Positions 17,141-26,914 are shown, counted from the first letter of the stretch. The stretch is DNA of 58,927 nucleotides from Actinomycetota bacterium (GCA_030019215.1 JASEEZ010000009.1:1-58927), one strand, 5' to 3'. The notes: generated by a model not told the origin, from the letters alone. Translations and numbers: made by a program.

Positions 17141-18524
17141 GGAAATCCTCTCCCAGACCCAGTACAGCTCCCTTGAAAGCCTCTCCCCTTTCCTCATAGT
17201 TGGAGAACATATCAAAACTCGCGCAAGCCGGGGAGAGCAGAACCACATCACCGAAGATGGAGCAATCTCTGGCCAACTTCACCGCCTCGGAGAGGGTGGC
17301 GGCCGAAAGAACCCTCACCCCACAATCAACCAGAGCACGCCGGATCTCCTCGGCTACTTCGCCGAAGACAATTACCACCTTTACCCCACCATTGGGGGGA
17401 TGAACCCCACCCTTGACCACTCTAGCCAGCGGAAGGAAGCTGTTCCCTTTATTCCTTCCCCCCAGAAGCAAGATGATGGGATTTTTAAAGGCCGTCAGAG
17501 CCTTGACGGTCGCATCTGGATTCGTCGCCTTGGAATCGTTATAGTAGTCCACACCATCAAGGGTCGCCACATACTCCAACCTGTGCTTCAGGCCCTCAAA
17601 TCGCCGAAGGGCCTCGCCGATGCTTTCAATGGGCAACCCCAGAGCCAAAGCAGCTCCCGCAGCGGCCATGGCATTGTCTAGATTGTGTTCCCCTTTTATC
17701 TTCAGCTCGTCCACCCGACAGACGCTCTTCCCTCCCACCAGACCGGCAACTATCTCTCCCCCCTCGACATAGACACCATTTTCCACTCGAACAAGCTTAC
17801 TGAAGGGGACCTGCCTGGATTTAACCCCAACGAGAAGTCCTCGCACAATCTCATCATCGTAGTTCACCACAGCCCAGTCGTCCTCCGCCTGATTCAAAAA
17901 AAGACGACCCTTTGCCTCAATATAATCATCGAAGTCGGGGTGCCAATCGAGATGATCCTCGGTGATGTTCAAAAGAACGCCAACGCGAGGGCGGAAGTCG
18001 GCGATGTTTTTCAGTTGAAAACTGCTCAACTCCGCGATCAGCACGGTGTCGCTTCTGGCCTGGTCGATCGCCTTCACCAGAGGAAACCCGATATTTCCAG
18101 TGGTGACGGCCGAACGTCCCGCCTCCGCAAAAATCCGCCCGAGGAGGGCGGTTGTGGTTGTTTTCCCATTGGTGCCGGTAACGCCGATGATGGGAGCAGC
18201 GGTCAGGCGATAAGCCAACTCGACCTCACTCCAGATTGGGATATGCCGTCGCCCCGCCTCCATCAGTATAGGAGAGGTGTTCATCACACCCGGACTGACT
18301 ACCAGGAGCTCAATACCGTCTAGATCGGAGAAGCGATGTTCGCCGAGATGGGTTTTGATGCCCTTCTTCTCAAGTTCGCGAGCCGTTCTCTTCAGAGCAG
18401 TATTGGAATCAATCGCCAGAACAGAGGCACCCAACCCGTCGAGCTTCTCCGCAGCAGCCACTCCGCTGCGGGCCATCCCTATCACCAAGACGCTCTTGCC
18501 CGAAAAGCCAGGCAACTCAGACAC
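17133..18524 (-). CDS. murD: UDP-N-acetylmuramoylalanine--D-glutamate ligase
   Basis: Adds D-Glu to UDP-MurNAc-L-Ala. 463 residues. Rossmann motif VLVIGMARSGVAAAEKL, ATP loop GVTGTNGKTTTTALLG and the catalytic-domain segment NITEDHLDWH are present. The GTG at 18524 abuts GAGAG too closely; TTG 18515, one base after the mraY stop, has GAGAGG at 8-base spacing and may be the real start. Ends overlapping ftsW. Confidence 0.94.
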   Translation of the reverse strand: MSELPGFSGKSVLVIGMARSGVAAAEKLDGLGASVLAIDSNTALKRTARELEKKGIKTHLGEHRFSDLDGIELLVVSPGVMNTSPILMEAGRRHIPIWSEVELAYRLTAAPIIGVTGTNGKTTTTALLGRIFAEAGRSAVTTGNIGFPLVKAIDQARSDTVLIAELSSFQLKNIADFRPRVGVLLNITEDHLDWHPDFDDYIEAKGRLFLNQAEDDWAVVNYDDEIVRGLLVGVKSRQVPFSKLVRVENGVYVEGGEIVAGLVGGKSVCRVDELKIKGEHNLDNAMAAAGAALALGLPIESIGEALRRFEGLKHRLEYVATLDGVDYYNDSKATNPDATVKALTAFKNPIILLLGGRNKGNSFLPLARVVKGGVHPPNGGVKVVIVFGEVAEEIRRALVDCGVRVLSAATLSEAVKLARDCSIFGDVVLLSPACASFDMFSNYEERGEAFKGAVLGLGEDFRG

Positions 18525-19530
18525 CTCTCACAGTGGTCAAGAAGTACAGAGCAAACCCCATGCCGGCGAAGACTCCCGCAACAATCCAGAACCTTATCAT
18601 CACCTTAGTCTCCGACCAGCCCAGCATCTCAAAATGGTGATGGATGGGGGCCATTTTGAAGACTCGCTTTTCAAAACAGCGGTAGGAAATAACCTGAATG
18701 ATCACCGAGAGCGTCTCGACTACGCAGAGACCGGCAATCAAAACCAAGAGGAGTTCCGTCTTGGTCAAAATGGCCAGGGCGGCGATGGTTCCTCCGATGC
18801 CAATCGAACCTGTATCGCCCATAAATATCTCGGCCGGATAGGAGTTGTACCACAGGAATCCGATGCAGGCTCCCCCGATCGCAGCGCACAGAATGGCCAG
18901 GTCGAGGTAACCCTGCCTGAAGGTTATACCGGCATAAGCCAGCATGATGATGGTTGTGGTCCCAGCGGCCAGACCATCAAGACCATCGGTTATATTGACG
19001 CTGTTAGATGTTCCCGTGACTATGAGGAAGAGCAAGAGATAGTAAACCCAGCCCAGATTAACATAGATGCTGGTTAAAGGCAGAGCAACATCGGTGGAAA
19101 TCTGACAGTAGTTTATCGCCGTCCAACCCAGAGCAACGGAGATAACAAACTGCCAGAAGAGCTTTGTTCTGGCCCTCAGACCCAACGATCTCTCCCTGAT
19201 GGCCTTGCTGTAATCGTCCAGAAAACCCAATAGACCGCAAGCGAGCATGGTCACCAGAGCAAGTACTCCCAACTTGCTAACACCCCTAATGGAGGCGATG
19301 AGGAGAAAGGAGATGGTGACGACCACCAGAATGAGAAAGCCGCCCATCGTGGGAGTGCCCCGTTTAAAGAGATGCTGCTGAGGACCGTTCGTTCGAACAA
19401 CCTGCCCGATCTGCTTTACCTTCAGGAACTTTATCCAGAGAGGCGTGAGAAAACCCGTCGCCAAAAGGGCGATGATCGCCGTCAAGAAAACTTGATAGGT
19501 GGGATACTGCGATATCTTAAAAAGAATCAA
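18517..19530 (-). CDS. mraY: Phospho-N-acetylmuramoyl-pentapeptide transferase MraY
   Basis: Transfers phospho-MurNAc-pentapeptide to undecaprenyl phosphate, making lipid I. 337 residues, about ten membrane segments. Signature stretches: FKRGTPTMGG, FLDDYSKAI (the acidic motif), NITDGLDGLA and the histidine motif APIHHHFEMLGWSE. TTG start at 19530 with GGAAGG eight bases upstream. Overlaps murD by 8 bases; murF lies 13 bp upstream. Confidence 0.96.
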   Translation of the reverse strand: MILFKISQYPTYQVFLTAIIALLATGFLTPLWIKFLKVKQIGQVVRTNGPQQHLFKRGTPTMGGFLILVVVTISFLLIASIRGVSKLGVLALVTMLACGLLGFLDDYSKAIRERSLGLRARTKLFWQFVISVALGWTAINYCQISTDVALPLTSIYVNLGWVYYLLLFLIVTGTSNSVNITDGLDGLAAGTTTIIMLAYAGITFRQGYLDLAILCAAIGGACIGFLWYNSYPAEIFMGDTGSIGIGGTIAALAILTKTELLLVLIAGLCVVETLSVIIQVISYRCFEKRVFKMAPIHHHFEMLGWSETKVMIRFWIVAGVFAGMGFALYFLTTVRGV

Positions 19531-19543
19531 CCCTCACACCTTC

Positions 19544-20944
19544 CTATAATAAAGAGTCGATGACCCTTTCTAGTTCCATCCCTCGAGAGGCTTTCACCAA
19601 TACCACATCCGTTGGCTCGGTCTTCTCCCTCAAGATCCGACCGGCCTCTGTAACGCCATCACAGGTAAAAACATTTTTGGAGTTCAGTCCACGCCTGAGC
19701 GCCCCTTCAGCTATTCGCCTGCTCTTCTCCCCAACGGTGATGAGTAAATCGACGCCCAATTCGCCGACCAGCTCACCGATCTCGAAGTGAGAGACGTCAG
19801 CTATCTTTCCCAACTCAAGCATATCCCCCAAAACCGCTATCCTTCGAGAGTTCCGATTCATGTCCCGAAGGGCAAAAAGGGCCGCTCGCATGGAGGTCGG
19901 ATTGGCGTTGTAGGCATCGTTTATGACGGTGACTCCATCCGCCGTGGTGAAAACCTCCATTCGCATCTTGGAAAGGGTACACCCCTCCAGACCTTTTTTA
20001 ACATCTGAAAGGGATAGACCCAAATGCAGCCCAACGGCGCCAGCCGCCAGGGCGTTGTAAACATTGTGCCTCCCGGGAAAGGGGAGCTTAACCTCGACGG
20101 ACTTCCCCTCCGAGATCATCCTGAAAGATGGCCTCCCGGCCGAATCGACGCCGATTTCACTGGCATACACATCCGCCGAATTTGAAATTCCGTAGGTGAT
20201 CACTTCAGCGGCGCTGAGAGACCTCAGCCTCCCCGTCCAGGCATCGTCCTCGTTTAGAACGACAGTCCCACTGGGAGGAATGGCCTCAATCAGCTCCCCC
20301 TTGGCTATGGCTATGGTCTCCTCGGAGCCCAAAAACTCAAAGTGGGTCTTACCTACATTGGTGACCAGCCCCACTGTGGGATGGGCGATCTCCGCCAACT
20401 CCCCTATCTGACCGAGCCCGCGCATGGCCATCTCGACCACGATCGCATCCGCATCATAATCCGCCTTGAGAATGGTCAAGGGAACCCCAACCTCATTGTT
20501 ATAGCTCTTCTCCGTATAAACGAGGTTCAGTTTTTGCAAGAGGACGCTGACCAGCATATCCTTGGTGCAAGTCTTTCCCGTGCTCCCCGTGATCCCCACG
20601 ACCTCTACATCGAGCTGTTCCCGAACATGCCTGGCCAGAGAGTGGAGAGCTTTCAGGGTATCCTTCACTTTTATGACGACGGTGTCTCCCCTCAAGTTCC
20701 CCAACAAGGGGGCTCTTATCCCCTCATTCCACCTCTCGGTGAAAAAGCCTTTCGCCTCCTTGGACAGGGCTTCCGCAAGAAATTGATGTCCATCGTGGCG
20801 TTCGCCCCTGAGAGGAATGAAAAAATCTCCCTCCTTTAAGGCCCTGGTATCCAGGCTGATGCTCTCCACAACCCTCTCCGGAGAACCACTAATTAGCGTC
20901 CCACCAGTCAAAGAAACCAGCTCCGATATCTTTAGTGGGAACAC
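19544..20944 (-). CDS. murF: UDP-MurNAc-tripeptide--D-alanyl-D-alanine ligase
   Basis: Adds D-Ala-D-Ala to complete the pentapeptide precursor. 466 residues. ATP loop GITGSTGKTCTKD, YNNEVGVPLTIL and INDAYNANPTSM are MurF signatures. GTG start at 20944 lies inside the last codons of murE (13-base overlap) with a GGGGGTG ribosome-binding site, indicating translational coupling. Confidence 0.95.
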   Translation of the reverse strand: MFPLKISELVSLTGGTLISGSPERVVESISLDTRALKEGDFFIPLRGERHDGHQFLAEALSKEAKGFFTERWNEGIRAPLLGNLRGDTVVIKVKDTLKALHSLARHVREQLDVEVVGITGSTGKTCTKDMLVSVLLQKLNLVYTEKSYNNEVGVPLTILKADYDADAIVVEMAMRGLGQIGELAEIAHPTVGLVTNVGKTHFEFLGSEETIAIAKGELIEAIPPSGTVVLNEDDAWTGRLRSLSAAEVITYGISNSADVYASEIGVDSAGRPSFRMISEGKSVEVKLPFPGRHNVYNALAAGAVGLHLGLSLSDVKKGLEGCTLSKMRMEVFTTADGVTVINDAYNANPTSMRAALFALRDMNRNSRRIAVLGDMLELGKIADVSHFEIGELVGELGVDLLITVGEKSRRIAEGALRRGLNSKNVFTCDGVTEAGRILREKTEPTDVVLVKASRGMELERVIDSLL

Positions 20945-22407
20945 GACACCCCCTTTAACGCCATTTCAGCTACAACTCTGTCATCGAAGGGGACAACTCG
21001 GTCCTTGAATATTTGTCCCGTTTCATGTCCCTTTCCAGCAATGAGTACAAGATCACCCGCTCTGGCCATGGAGATGGCCTTGGATATGGCCTCTCTTCGA
21101 TCCACTATCTTCTCATATCTTGTAGGCGAGGCGACCTCCCTCACGCCCACCTCGATCTGGGAAATGATGTCCTCGGGCTCCTCGCTACGAGGATTGTCCG
21201 AAGTGATTATGATGTAGTCGCTCAAATCCGCCGATACCTTCCCCATCAGGGGTCTCTTCGTCTTGTCTCTATCTCCACCGCATCCGAAGACCGTTATCAC
21301 CCCACCCCTGGTGATGGCACGAGTGGCAGTGAGTACCTTCTCAAGACTATCGGGAGTGTGAGCGTAGTCCACCACGACCATAAAGCTCTGACCGCAATCT
21401 ACCATCTCAAACCTGCCAGGGATACTGACCACTCGCTCGAGACCACACTTTATGGCTTCAAGTGGTACACCGAGAGCAAGACTCGTCCCAATCGCTGCAA
21501 GGGAATTGTAAACATTAAATGCCCCCCTCAACAGCAAAGATATGGATAAATCTCCAGTTGAGGTTGAGACTTTAAAATTGGTTCCCTTCTCCGTCAAATC
21601 CACCCGAGAGGCCACGACATCCGCTGACTTGTCCAAACCGTATAGGATGGTCTTAACTTTGGAAACCCTGGCGATCTTTCGGCCATAGGGATCGTCTACG
21701 TTTATGACATGGATCACAGGCTTGACCGAAGCGTTCTCAAAAAGTCGGCTCTTCACAACAAAATATTCCTCGATGCTTCCATGATAGTCCAGGTGATCCT
21801 GGCTGAGATTGGTGAAAACCAGAACATCGAATTGGCAGTGATCGATCCGGTGCAGGTCTATCGCGTGCGAGGAGACCTCCATCACCGCGGCCCGGACACC
21901 CTCCTTAACCATCCGATCAAAGAGTTGTTGGAGTTCGGGGGCCTCGGGGGTGGTTTTGTCCACCGGCAACACATGATCACCCATCCTATACTGGACCGTC
22001 CCCAAAAGTCCCGTTTTCCATCCCGCCGCCTTAAAAATGCTCTCCACCAGATAAGTGGTGGTTGTCTTTCCATTAGTGCCGGTCACTCCAACCAGAGTCA
22101 ATCTCGAACTCGGCTGTTCGTAAAAATCAGCAGATAAAGAGGATAGGGCCCTCCGAGAATCGGGAACCAGAATCCGAACCATTCCGGGGGGAACATCCTC
22201 CCAATTCTCCACTACCAGAGCTCGAGCGCCCCTTTTTATAGCTTCGCCGATATAGTCATGACCATCGGCATTGAAACCCTTTATGCAAACAAAAACATTC
22301 CCCGCCTTGACCCTTCGAGAATCATGGGCAATTCCGGTTATCTCAATATCCTGATTTCCCTCCGACCTCTTGATGGCAAGCGAGGGGAGTAGTTTCGACA
22401 ACTTCAT
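20932..22407 (-). CDS. murE: UDP-MurNAc-tripeptide synthetase MurE, meso-DAP type
   Basis: 491 residues. N-terminal HDSRRVKAGNVFVCI, ATP loop VTGTNGKTTTTY, and VMEVSSHAIDLHR are typical. The third-domain motif DNPRSEEP is the form found in meso-diaminopimelate-adding enzymes; lysine-type enzymes differ here, so the wall peptide is predicted to contain meso-DAP. ATG 22407; upstream is a short gap carrying a small zinc-ribbon ORF. Confidence 0.95.
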   Translation of the reverse strand: MKLSKLLPSLAIKRSEGNQDIEITGIAHDSRRVKAGNVFVCIKGFNADGHDYIGEAIKRGARALVVENWEDVPPGMVRILVPDSRRALSSLSADFYEQPSSRLTLVGVTGTNGKTTTTYLVESIFKAAGWKTGLLGTVQYRMGDHVLPVDKTTPEAPELQQLFDRMVKEGVRAAVMEVSSHAIDLHRIDHCQFDVLVFTNLSQDHLDYHGSIEEYFVVKSRLFENASVKPVIHVINVDDPYGRKIARVSKVKTILYGLDKSADVVASRVDLTEKGTNFKVSTSTGDLSISLLLRGAFNVYNSLAAIGTSLALGVPLEAIKCGLERVVSIPGRFEMVDCGQSFMVVVDYAHTPDSLEKVLTATRAITRGGVITVFGCGGDRDKTKRPLMGKVSADLSDYIIITSDNPRSEEPEDIISQIEVGVREVASPTRYEKIVDRREAISKAISMARAGDLVLIAGKGHETGQIFKDRVVPFDDRVVAEMALKGVSCSH

Positions 22408-22469
22408 TCTGGCAGCGCTCCCAAAGACTGATGTCTATTCTAACACACCGAGCCACCGCCACAAACCTG

Positions 22470-22676
22470 TTACCTTTCGGCTTCCGCCGGATAAGGATAC
22501 CTGAAGTCGACCGCCCCTTTGGAAGATAAAGGATAAAGCCGCGCACTACCTAAAAATAAAACGAATTGATATTGGGAGTCACAAAATGGGCATCTACAGA
22601 GACCGAAGCAGTCACTCTCCATGGCCCTACTGCAACTCGGACACAACCATTTCTCCCGCATCCATTTCTCCTTCAT
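22470..22676 (-). CDS. Small zinc-ribbon-like protein between ftsI and murE
   Basis: 68 residues, no named family recognised. Two CxxC knuckles, Cys12-x2-Cys15 (LCPSC) and Cys29-x2-Cys32 (CPFC), could bind one zinc; extra Cys at 23 and 27. The ATG at 22676 is preceded by AGGAGGTGAACGA, one of the best ribosome-binding sites in the window, which is the main argument that it is translated. It interrupts the usual ftsI-murE junction of the division cluster. The C-terminal half (LGSARLYPLSSKG...) shows nothing recognisable. It may regulate or be incidental. Confidence 0.55.
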   Translation of the reverse strand: MKEKWMREKWLCPSCSRAMESDCFGLCRCPFCDSQYQFVLFLGSARLYPLSSKGAVDFRYPYPAEAER

Positions 22677-22699
22677 TCGTTCACCTCCTCTCTATTCGG

Positions 22700-22935
22700 A
22701 TTTCGGAATTCGTTATTGGAAATTAGTATTTGGTTATTAGTAATTCGTCATTAGTCATTCGTTATTCGCAATTCGTTATTAGGAACTGGTTATTCGTTCA
22801 GCTCTTCCCAATTACGAGTTTCTAATTTCTAGTTCCTCGTCCTTCGTCCCTCATCCTTCGTCCCTCGTCCTTCGTCCCTCGTCCTTCGTCCTTCGTCCTT
22901 CGTCCCTCGTCCTCCGACCCCTGGCCCCTGTACCC
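22700..22935. repeat. Modular intergenic repeat between ftsI and murE
   Basis: Several ATTCGTTATT/ATTAGTAATTCG words, TACGAGTTTCTAATTTCTAG, then TCCTCGTCCTTCG heptads and CCCCTGGCCCCTGTACCCTGA. Same module order and strand as the other copies. Confidence 0.85.
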
Positions 22936-22947
22936 TGAAGGCCAGTC

Positions 22948-24660
22948 CTACTCCGGCGGTATCCTAAAATGACGCAGACTGAACTCGGCTACCTTTTTAA
23001 ACACCGGCGCGGCCACCACTCCCCCATACATCGCCCCCACGGGCTCATCTATCACAACAAGGATGACGAGCTGCGGATCCTGGGCAGGGGCGAATCCGAC
23101 AAAAGAGGCTATGTGTCTTCCGGGCTCGTAGCCTCCCCCTTCCTCTTTTGGTTTTTGAGCCGTACCAGTCTTTCCGGCCACTCTATATCCATCTATCCTG
23201 GCTGCTTCGCCGGTTCCCTCGTTCACCGCCTGTTCCAAAATGTCCCGTATCTCCCTGGCCGTTTGGGTGGAGATAACCTTCCTACCCCGATCCTCGGGGT
23301 AGGTTTTTACCGCTTCCCCTCGAGCGTTGATCACCCTACAAAGAAGATGTGGACGAACCCAAAAGCCGTCGTTGGCCAAAACAGAAAAGGCCTGAATCAT
23401 CTGAAGAGGGGTTGCCGAAATTCCCTGCCCAAAGGGAATGTTACCGATGGTGCTTCCCGACCACCTGTCGGGTGGGGGAGTGAAACCATAAGTCTCCCCG
23501 GGGAAATCGATCCCCGTCCGCTTGGTCAAACCAAATGCTTCGATGTACTTGTACATCCTCTCCTTGCCCAATTCAAGACCGATAGTGATGGCCCCTACGT
23601 TGCTGGATTTGGCAACAATCTCAGCGAAGGTGAAATCCTCTGGTGGCCTCGGGTGAGCCTCCCCAATAACCTTGTCCGCCACCTTAATGGTACTGGGTAG
23701 GTGGAAGACATCATCGGGCCGGTGCATCTTCTCCTCAAGGGCGGTGGAGGCGATGATGACTTTCATGGTCGAGCCCGGTTCATAGACATCGGTCACGGCA
23801 CGGTTCCTCAAACTCTCCGCACTCGCTTTGGAAAAACCATTCAAGTCAAACGCGGGCTCATTAGCCATGGCATAGATCTCCCCCGTCCTGGGATTCATGA
23901 CAATGATGCTTCCTCCTTTGGCCTGAAACCTCTCCACTTGCAATCTGAGCTCCTCCTCAGCCCTATACTGAATATCCCGGTCGATGGTGAGGATCACACC
24001 ATCACCATCGGTTGAGGGAGTAAGTCTCGAAACACCACCGGGGATGGGTCTTCCCAGAGGATCATTTTCGGCCACAAGTTGGCCCGGTTCTCCTCGTAAA
24101 AACTCGTCGTAGTAAAGCTCCAGCCCGGCGAGGCCCCGACCATCCATGCCCACGAAACCGATGACGTGAGAACCCAAAGAATTATAGGGATAACACCTCT
24201 TGCCCTCTTTCAAAAAACTTATCCCCTCGATTTCCAAAGCCCTTACCGCTTCCGCCCTCTCTTTGTCCACCTTTCGGGCGATATAGGCAAAACCACTATC
24301 CTTGGTCAACTTCTCAAATAATGAAGCTTCATCCAACTCCAGGATGGGGGAGAGCTTGGAAGCAACCAGAGCGGGATTCTTGATAAAGTAGGGAGTGGCA
24401 TAGATGGTCTCGGCATCGACGCTGAAGGCAAGCTCCTTGCCCTGCCTATCGTAGATGGTTCCTCGATGAGGAGCTATTTCAACCCGCCTCAATCGTTGAC
24501 TGTTAGCAAGCGCTTGATATCTTTTAGCCTCCACTACTTGGACGGAGAGAAGACGAACAACCACGCAAAGCAAACCGATAATCAGAAGAGATAAAAAGAA
24601 AAGCAACCTTGGTTCGCCGCGCCTTGCCCTCCGCGGGGCGCTTCTCTTCTGAGCGGACAT
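22948..24660 (-). CDS. ftsI: Septal transpeptidase FtsI/PBP (class B penicillin-binding protein)
   Basis: Cross-links septal peptidoglycan together with FtsW. From ATG 24660 (GGAGGG at 8 bases) 570 residues; an in-frame TTG at 24684 lies before that ribosome-binding site. One N-terminal membrane anchor (LLFFLSLLIIGLLCVVVRLL), then the dimerisation domain beginning HRGTIYDRQG. The transpeptidase domain shows active-site Ser in EPGSTMKV, SxN as KSSNVG and the KTGTAQ box. No PASTA domains. Confidence 0.95.
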   Translation of the reverse strand: MSAQKRSAPRRARRGEPRLLFFLSLLIIGLLCVVVRLLSVQVVEAKRYQALANSQRLRRVEIAPHRGTIYDRQGKELAFSVDAETIYATPYFIKNPALVASKLSPILELDEASLFEKLTKDSGFAYIARKVDKERAEAVRALEIEGISFLKEGKRCYPYNSLGSHVIGFVGMDGRGLAGLELYYDEFLRGEPGQLVAENDPLGRPIPGGVSRLTPSTDGDGVILTIDRDIQYRAEEELRLQVERFQAKGGSIIVMNPRTGEIYAMANEPAFDLNGFSKASAESLRNRAVTDVYEPGSTMKVIIASTALEEKMHRPDDVFHLPSTIKVADKVIGEAHPRPPEDFTFAEIVAKSSNVGAITIGLELGKERMYKYIEAFGLTKRTGIDFPGETYGFTPPPDRWSGSTIGNIPFGQGISATPLQMIQAFSVLANDGFWVRPHLLCRVINARGEAVKTYPEDRGRKVISTQTAREIRDILEQAVNEGTGEAARIDGYRVAGKTGTAQKPKEEGGGYEPGRHIASFVGFAPAQDPQLVILVVIDEPVGAMYGGVVAAPVFKKVAEFSLRHFRIPPE

Positions 24661-24680
24661 GAAGAACCCCCTCCGAGCTT

Positions 24681-25220
24681 TCAATCAGAGCTTGCGTGGG
24701 CTGCCGTGCCGCCTCTATCGGTAGGCGGGTTTCCGGAAGACAGGGATTTCATCGCCCGTGTCAGCCTAGTCAGCAAATTTTCTCCCGAACTCTCGGAGGA
24801 AGCAGAAGCCAGTTTCTCTCCCTCCACGTTCCCGGGCAAAATGATGTAGCTGAGCCGAGGGGGATGTATCATTCCTAATTTCTCGGCGGCGATTCCCTCT
24901 ATGCGCTCAGGTGATTTCAGCCGACTCGCATCTAGCAAGAGCTTCTTGTGCTCCGCCTCCTCCACCTGAAGCATCCCTTTCAACTGCTCCGCCCGAAGAG
25001 CGGTTTGAATAACGAGTGTTCTCTGGGAAACATTTAGCATCGTAACCGCCGCCAGAAGGAGAGTGAGCACCATGAAAACACCAAAGGGAGACATTTCTCG
25101 TTCCCTTCGGCGGGTCTTGCTCTTACTTTTGACAACGCGGAGGGTCCTCCCCCGCCGGTGGCGGGGTTGGGAACGCGTTTGGGGTTTTCGATTGACTTTC
25201 TTGGCTGTTTGCACTGGCAT
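24681..25220 (-). CDS. ftsL: FtsL-like divisome protein
   Basis: 179 residues. A very basic N-terminus (HRRGRTLRVVKSKSKTRRR), one membrane segment (SPFGVFMVLTLLLAAVTML) and an extracytoplasmic coiled coil (about residues 70-110), then a low-complexity tail. The sequence is not conserved across the FtsL family, so the name rests on topology and on its fixed place between rsmH and ftsI. The basic N-terminus is encoded across a CCCCGCC palindrome (25150-25166). Confidence 0.8.
   Translation of the reverse strand: MPVQTAKKVNRKPQTRSQPRHRRGRTLRVVKSKSKTRRREREMSPFGVFMVLTLLLAAVTMLNVSQRTLVIQTALRAEQLKGMLQVEEAEHKKLLLDASRLKSPERIEGIAAEKLGMIHPPRLSYIILPGNVEGEKLASASSESSGENLLTRLTRAMKSLSSGNPPTDRGGTAAHASSD
25150..25166. 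repeat. CCCCGCC palindrome inside ftsL
   Basis: CCCCGCC-GGT-GGCGGGG, encoding part of the PRHRRG stretch. Same core as the ftsZ terminator and the mraZ-leader hairpins. Confidence 0.8.
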
Positions 25221-25229
25221 GATCCCTTC

Positions 25230-26165
25230 TTAAATTCTCTCTGTGGCACGTAGTTTGGCACTTTCCGCTCTAGGATTCCTTTCAATCTCCTCATCGGTGG
25301 GCCTAATGGGTTTCTTGGTCAATATCCTTACCAGTGGCTTCCTCCCGCAGCGACAAACCGGAAGAGAAGGTGGGCAAATGCATCCCGTCGCCAGATCCTT
25401 GAAAGTCTCCTTGACTATCCTGTCCTCCAGCGAATGATAGGATATGACAACCACACGCCCACCGGATTTAAGCCACTTCACCGCATCCCTTATGGCTTTA
25501 TCAAGACCCAGGAGCTCCCTATTCACCTCTATCCTGAGGGCCTGGAATGTCCTTCTGGCTGGATGGCCCGGTCCTCGGCGAGCCGAAGCTGGAATGGCAT
25601 CCTTTATCACTTTCACTAGCTCCGTGGTGGTTTTCATCGGCTTCCGCCTCCTGGCCTCCACAGTAAAGTGAGAAATTCTCTTCGCCCAGCGCTCCTCCCC
25701 GTATTTCCGGATGATCCGGGCGAGCTCGCCCTCGGGATAAGTGTTGACCACCCTCGCTGCGGTTAGGGTCTGAGTCAGATCCATCCGCATATCCAGTGGT
25801 CCCTCAAGCTTATAACTAAAACCCCGGTTTGGATCGTCCAGCTGCGGCGAGGAGACTCCCAGGTCGAAGAGAACGCCGTCTACCTCATGGATGCCCAGCT
25901 TTTGCAGAATCTCGTCCAGGTCCTTGAAGTTTCCCTTCACCAATTTAATTTGCTGGCTGAAGCGTGCTAGGACTTTAGTTGCTGCTTCAATTGCTGCGTC
26001 GTCTAGATCGATCCCTATCAGGAAGCCACTAGGTACGATCGAATCTAGGATTGCCCCTGCATGACCTGCCCCGCCTAAAGTGCAGTCCACAACGGTGTGA
26101 CCCTTGCTGCAGTTAAGTTGCTTCAGGACTTCAGCCAGCAAAACTGGTACGTGCCTGTACTCCAT
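25230..26165 (-). CDS. rsmH: 16S rRNA m4C1402 methyltransferase RsmH (MraW)
   Basis: SAM-dependent N4-methylation of C1402 in 16S rRNA. 311 residues. HVPVLLAEVL start, SAM-binding VVDCTLGGAGHAGAIL, DLGVSSPQLD, NPRAESAKLRA at the C-terminus are all diagnostic. ATG 26165 follows AAGGAAAC. Second gene of the division cluster, 44 bp after mraZ. Confidence 0.96.
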   Translation of the reverse strand: MEYRHVPVLLAEVLKQLNCSKGHTVVDCTLGGAGHAGAILDSIVPSGFLIGIDLDDAAIEAATKVLARFSQQIKLVKGNFKDLDEILQKLGIHEVDGVLFDLGVSSPQLDDPNRGFSYKLEGPLDMRMDLTQTLTAARVVNTYPEGELARIIRKYGEERWAKRISHFTVEARRRKPMKTTTELVKVIKDAIPASARRGPGHPARRTFQALRIEVNRELLGLDKAIRDAVKWLKSGGRVVVISYHSLEDRIVKETFKDLATGCICPPSLPVCRCGRKPLVRILTKKPIRPTDEEIERNPRAESAKLRATERI

Positions 26166-26209
26166 AAAGTTTCCTTAATCCAGGTCTTAAATTGACAAAG
26201 AACAAAATC

Positions 26210-26641
26210 TCAGATACCCAGCTCGGTCAGTTCTTCCGCCACATTCTCGTAAGACTCGCCGGCCTCCCTGGAATAAGCTGCCCATCTCTCTTTGTCCCAT
26301 ATCTCCAGGCGGTTTGAGACCCCTATCACCACGATATCCTTCCCTAAACCCGCGTATTTTCTCAAGTTTTCAGGAATTAAAACCCGACCTTGTTTGCTTA
26401 AAGCTTCCTCGGTCGCTCCGGCGAAGAAGAATCGAGAAAACTTCCGCGCATCCTTTTTAGTTAGAGGAAGGGACCTCACCTTATCCTCCAATTGAGGCCA
26501 CTCACTCTTGGGAAAGATGAAAAGGCAGCCCTCCATACCCTTGGTGATAACCAATCCATCAGCCAAGGCGTCCCTGAACTTCGACGGCAGTATCAACCTA
26601 CCTTTTCCGTCTAGAGTATGCTGAAACTCGCCAAGAAACAT
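26210..26641 (-). CDS. mraZ: Transcriptional regulator MraZ
   Basis: 143 residues with two AbrB-like MraZ half-domains: FLGEFQHTLDGKGRLILPSKFR at the N-terminus (DGKGR signature) and LSKQGRVLIPENLRKYA in the middle. MraZ forms ring oligomers and binds direct repeats upstream of its own operon. Such repeats are present at 26915-26954, overlapping the predicted promoter, so autoregulation of the whole dcw cluster is likely. ATG 26641 follows GAGAGGAAG. Confidence 0.95.
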   Translation of the reverse strand: MFLGEFQHTLDGKGRLILPSKFRDALADGLVITKGMEGCLFIFPKSEWPQLEDKVRSLPLTKKDARKFSRFFFAGATEEALSKQGRVLIPENLRKYAGLGKDIVVIGVSNRLEIWDKERWAAYSREAGESYENVAEELTELGI

Positions 26642-26684
26642 CCGCTCTTCCTCTCAAGTCGAATCCTTAAAAACCCAGATAGAA

Positions 26685-26738
26685 CCCCGCCGATGGCGGG
26701 GAGACTATCGAAACCACCCCACCCCGCCGATGGCGGGG
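26685..26738. repeat. Two CCCCGCC palindromes in the mraZ leader
   Basis: CCCCGCC-GAT-GGCGGGG at 26685-26701 and 26722-26738. On minus the promoter-distal one is flanked by GATAG and CTATC, which lengthens the stem, and is followed by TGGGTTTTT, resembling an attenuator ahead of mraZ. Confidence 0.8.
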
Positions 26739-26914
26739 ATGACCAGTTTCAAAAGGCGCCCCTCGGGTCGGAACCTCTCAGGGTGAGACCCTCTGCTTGG
26801 CCGCCTGGTTCCCTTCACCACGATCTCGGTTCCCATTTCTCTCGGGGTCGCCGTACCCGCCGTGCCTGCCGGCAAGCAAGCCTGATAATTTTTGACGGGA
26901 AATCCAAACCCGTT

